In this document: positions 14,406 to 16,268 of the stretch, one piece after another | Position numbering within the stretch: position 1 is the stretch's first letter | Layout of the letters: each line of letters opens with the position of its first letter | Assembly: GCA_020847555.1 (NCBI GenBank) | Contig: JADLBT010000001.1 | Location: 1-16,268 of the forward strand | Source: Gemmataceae bacterium | GTDB lineage: Bacteria; Planctomycetota; Planctomycetia; Gemmatales; Gemmataceae | Direction: 5' to 3' | Length of the DNA stretch: 16,268 bases | Made by a program: the position numbers and the translations under genes | The notes under the pieces: model-generated | What the model was told of the DNA's origin: nothing | What the model saw: only the letters and a program-made list of their open reading frames with translations | Databases searched by the model: none

Positions 14406-14834
14406 ATGGCCGACCTGACGCGCATCAGCATCTCCCTGGAGAACGCCCTGCTGGAGGCGTTCGACGCCCACCTCGCCGACAAGGGCTATGCCACCCGCAG
14501 CGAGGCGATCCGCGACCTGATCCGCGACCGCCTGATCCGCGAGCAGGCCCAGCACGCCGAGGGCGAGCAGGTCGCGGTGGTGACCCTCGTGTACGACCAC
14601 CACGCCCGCGAGTTGGCCGCACGCCTGATCGACAAGCAGCACCACCATCACGACCTGGTCGTCTCCAGCATGCACGTCCACCTCGGGGAGCGGCACTGCC
14701 TGGAGGTGTCCGTCCTGCGCGGTCCGTCCGCCCTGGTCCAGCACCTGGGCGACGACCTTCTTGCGACGCGCGGCGTCCTGCACGGCGAGATCACCTTCAC
14801 CAGCGGCGAGAGCGCCTTCAACAGCTGGCGCTAG
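14406..14834 (+). CDS. nikR: NikR-type nickel-responsive transcriptional regulator
   Basis: A complete 142-residue regulator of usual NikR length. Residues 3-45 are a ribbon-helix-helix DNA-binding domain (TRISISLENALLEAFDAHLADKGYATRSEAIRDLIR). Residues 55-135 are the ACT-like metal-binding tetramerisation domain, with all four high-affinity nickel ligands by alignment to E. coli NikR: H79 (first of the HHHHDL run), H90, H92 (MHVHL) and C98. The QHLGDDLLATRGVLHGEI segment is also conserved. In other bacteria NikR represses nickel uptake or activates urease genes when nickel is bound. The start is ATG 14406, with GGAGGAG about 8 nt upstream. It follows the amine oxidase gene by 71 nt on the same strand, and there is no nickel transporter, urease or hydrogenase gene in the window. 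No GTATGA/TCATAC-type operator was found. Confidence 0.93.
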   Translation: MADLTRISISLENALLEAFDAHLADKGYATRSEAIRDLIRDRLIREQAQHAEGEQVAVVTLVYDHHARELAARLIDKQHHHHDLVVSSMHVHLGERHCLEVSVLRGPSALVQHLGDDLLATRGVLHGEITFTSGESAFNSWR

Positions 14835-14855
14835 TGCAGGTTCAAGGGAGGTGGT

Positions 14856-14885
14856 AAAGCCCACGGGGCGCCACCCGTGGGCTTT
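14856..14885 (+). terminator. Palindromic repeat copy B, likely nikR transcript end
   Basis: AAAGCCCACGGG and CCCGTGGGCTTT are perfect 12-bp arms around the loop GCGCCA, starting 21 nt after the nikR stop. The arms end in CTTT, giving a short T-tract. It is the longer relative of the palindrome at 2421-2444, so it is both a dispersed repeat and a plausible terminator. Confidence 0.6.
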
Positions 14886-14963
14886 GAATCGTCCTGCTGC
14901 ACATCACCCTTCTTGCCCCGACCCTACCAGGGAATTGCTCTTCCTCTCGGTTCGGCCCATCGT

Positions 14964-14969
14964 TATAGT
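14964..14969 (+). promoter_or_regulatory. Possible -10 box for the small lipoprotein gene
   Basis: TATAGT matches the -10 consensus at five of six positions, 142 nt before the start at 15111 and downstream of the nikR hairpin. No good -35 box lies 16-18 nt upstream, so confidence is low. Confidence 0.25.
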
Positions 14970-15110
14970 CTCGCCGCTTTCCTGTGCCCGAACTCGGACG
15001 AACGGCCCGCGCGGCCTGCCCGGAACACGCGGGTAGACCGGGGGAGCGGTGCGCGGTCCGGGAGGTGGGGCGGGTCGGGGCAGGGAACGGAACCGCGAGG
15101 GAGATCGGCC

Positions 15111-15491
15111 ATGACCAGGACGACGTTAGGGGTGTGCGCGAGCGGGTGGGTGCTGCTGGTGGTCGGCTGTGCCTCGACCGACGTGGCCGGGATGCTCTTC
15201 CTCGGCGCCAGCGGGGACGAGCGGCTCGTCGCCGGCTCCCTGGAAACCGTTGCCCAGGCGACCCGGGACAGACTGGTGAAACTCGACGTGCAGGCGGAGC
15301 TGAGCAAGCAGGGGGAGGCGTTCCACATCGCCTGCACGACCACCGCGGGCCAGCGCTTTCGTCTGATCCTGACGAGCGAGAAGGCGGGCAACGCCGAGAA
15401 GACGCGCATCCGCCTGGAGTGGGTCGGGGACCGCAACGACGGCTTGACACTCCAGATTCTCGGGCGCCTGGAACACGTCACCGGACAGTGA
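15111..15491 (+). CDS. Small lipoprotein of unknown function
   Basis: A 126-residue putative lipoprotein. The signal peptide WVLLVVGC fits a lipobox (V17-V18-G19-C20), so the mature protein would start at C20 and sit anchored in a membrane facing the periplasm. The remaining ~105 residues have one predicted helix (about residues 38-60, GSLETVAQATRDRLVKLDV) followed by strand-rich sequence (FHIACTTTAGQRFRLILTSE, KTRIRLEWVGD, LTLQILGRLEHV). That helix-then-sheet pattern resembles small uncharacterised lipoproteins of the DUF3568 kind, but I cannot confirm the family. The start is ATG 15111, with GAGGGAG about 8 nt upstream. The open frame continues upstream to 14877, but that part is Arg/Gly-rich and includes the nikR hairpin. 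The next gene, 198 nt away on the same strand, is a VWFA protein. Confidence 0.75.
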   Translation: MTRTTLGVCASGWVLLVVGCASTDVAGMLFLGASGDERLVAGSLETVAQATRDRLVKLDVQAELSKQGEAFHIACTTTAGQRFRLILTSEKAGNAEKTRIRLEWVGDRNDGLTLQILGRLEHVTGQ

Positions 15492-15511
15492 GGCCCGCCC
15501 CCCGGCGCATG

Positions 15512-15543
15512 AAAAAAGCGGCGGCGCTACCCTGCGCCGCCGC
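15512..15543 (-). terminator. Intrinsic terminator-like hairpin oriented to the minus strand
   Basis: GCGGCGGCGC (15518-15527) and GCGCCGCCGC (15534-15543) form a perfect 10-bp stem around TACCCT. Six As precede it on the plus strand, so on the minus strand the stem is followed by a T6 tract, the classic intrinsic terminator form. Both flanking genes are on the plus strand; for plus-strand transcription the hairpin is followed only by CCTCCTC. Confidence 0.6.
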
Positions 15544-15579
15544 CCCTCCTCAGGTTGGTCAACACACAAAGCGAAGTCG

Positions 15580-15596
15580 CGTCAACGGTGTTGACG
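15580..15596 (+). promoter_or_regulatory. Inverted repeat overlapping a TTGACG box (candidate operator)
   Basis: CGTCAAC and GTTGACG are perfect 7-bp arms around GGT. The right arm contains TTGACG, five of six matches to a -35 box, about 95 nt before the VWFA gene start. No convincing -10 box follows at 17 nt. A half-site-like GGTCAAC occurs just upstream at about 15557. Confidence 0.3.
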
Positions 15597-15689
15597 GCAT
15601 CCTGCCGAGCATCTGGGTCGGACCACCCCTTGGGTAGTGTGAGTATCGGCCGCCGGGGCGCGCCGACTTGAGGCGGAAGGAGCGATTCG

Positions 15690-16268
15690 GTGCAGACCGC
15701 GCGCGGCAAGGGCTGGGTTGCCCTCGGGGTGTCGGTCGCCGTCCATGTGGCCATCGGCGGGGCACTCGCGCTGCTGCCGGCGCGGAGCATGCGGGAAGAC
15801 GTGGACGACATCGGCCCGCCCGCCCTCGGCCTCGTGTTCGAGGCAGGTGACGAGCCAGGTCACCTCTACCTCGTGCCGCGCCGCGAGACGGGCGAACCCG
15901 GCGCGGCCGCGCCCACGGGGGCCGCCGACGCGCCGCGCGAAATCGGCGTGACACACAGCCCGGCCGAGATCGTCCCCGTTACACACACCGAACCCGTGCC
16001 GCCGACCGCCGCGCCGGGCGGGCACTCCGGCGTGGGCGCGGGAGTGGGTGTCGCGGACGGTGCCGGCGCGGACGGTGCCGGCGGACCGGGAGGAATCGGT
16101 CGGTCGGGGAGCCTGTTCCAGGGTGGCGCGGCGGCCCGGAGCGTCGTCTACGCAATCGACCGCTCTTCCAGCATGGGGCGGGACGGCCTGCTCGCCGCCG
16201 CGGTCCGCGAGTTGCGTGTCAGCCTCGAACGCCTGCCCCCGACCACACTTTTCCAGATCATCGTCTAC
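15690..16268 (+). CDS. Membrane-anchored VWFA-domain protein (partial, C-terminus beyond window)
   Basis: The first 193 residues are visible, with no stop before the right edge. One hydrophobic segment at about 9-30 (WVALGVSVAVHVAIGGALALLP) would anchor the protein in the inner membrane with the rest outside. Residues about 65-145 are a Pro/Gly/Ala-rich linker with two VADGAG/ADGAGG repeats. A von Willebrand factor A domain then starts: SVVYAIDRSSSM at 151-162 carries the metal-ion-dependent adhesion site D157-x-S159-x-S161, followed by the usual amphipathic helix (LLAAAVRELRVSLERLP) and second strand FQIIVY. The start is GTG at 15690, with AAGGAG about 7 nt upstream. The N-terminal half resembles TonB-like spacer architecture, but no TonB domain is visible. 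Function is unknown beyond metal-dependent protein binding. Confidence 0.82.
   Translation, partial: MQTARGKGWVALGVSVAVHVAIGGALALLPARSMREDVDDIGPPALGLVFEAGDEPGHLYLVPRRETGEPGAAAPTGAADAPREIGVTHSPAEIVPVTHTEPVPPTAAPGGHSGVGAGVGVADGAGADGAGGPGGIGRSGSLFQGGAAARSVVYAIDRSSSMGRDGLLAAAVRELRVSLERLPPTTLFQIIVY

Noticed and set aside
1..16268. tRNA, rRNA, CRISPR array, insertion sequence or prophage genes
   Set aside because: I saw no cloverleaf with a TTCRA-type T-arm, no regularly spaced direct repeats and no transposase or integrase motif on either strand.

Overview
The window is a GC-rich bacterial chromosome segment in which almost every real gene is paired with long spurious open frames on the opposite strand. 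The gene styles point to a planctomycete, probably Gemmataceae-like: secreted PQQ-type propellers, small lipoproteins, a one-transmembrane VWFA protein, GTG starts, and many palindromic intergenic repeats. That assignment is inference, because there is no rRNA or other marker gene here. I found no tRNA, CRISPR array, transposase or phage gene.

Layout. (a) 1-2211, minus strand: a secreted beta-propeller protein overlaps by 4 nt the start of a binding-protein-dependent ABC transporter permease, which runs off the left edge. (b) 2615-4558, plus strand: an MFS transporter fused to a PlsC-type acyltransferase, probably for lysophospholipid uptake and re-acylation. It converges on trxB (4627-5709, minus; thioredoxin reductase with an insertion) across a large inverted repeat that reaches into its own 3' coding end. 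(c) 5710-6149: non-coding, with two strong hairpins. (d) 6150-9129, minus strand: a soluble four-PAS histidine kinase and a NarL/FixJ response regulator, overlapping by 26 nt. (e) 9349-12243, plus strand and divergent from the kinase: a large phosphotransferase with a PPDK-like ATP-grasp N-terminus and a C-terminal phosphohistidine swivel domain, but no PEP/pyruvate TIM barrel. Its architecture resembles rifampin phosphotransferase and orphan PEP-synthase-like enzymes. (f) 12355-14834, plus strand: a copper amine oxidase that appears to be split over two genes (an N2/N3-like exported protein and a separately exported catalytic domain), followed by a complete NikR-type metal regulator. (g) 15111-16268, plus strand: a small lipoprotein and the N-terminal part of a membrane-anchored VWFA protein that runs off the right edge.

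The most interesting part is block (f). The catalytic protein keeps the three copper histidines, a candidate catalytic Asp and the Tyr that would become topaquinone. However, the usually acidic residue after that Tyr is Arg (N-Y-R-Y), and the N-terminal domains are supplied by a different polypeptide, separated by a palindromic element that contains the upstream stop codon. The second interesting protein is the PPDK/Rph-like phosphotransferase beside the two-component system. Family calls come from reading motifs by eye, without any database search.
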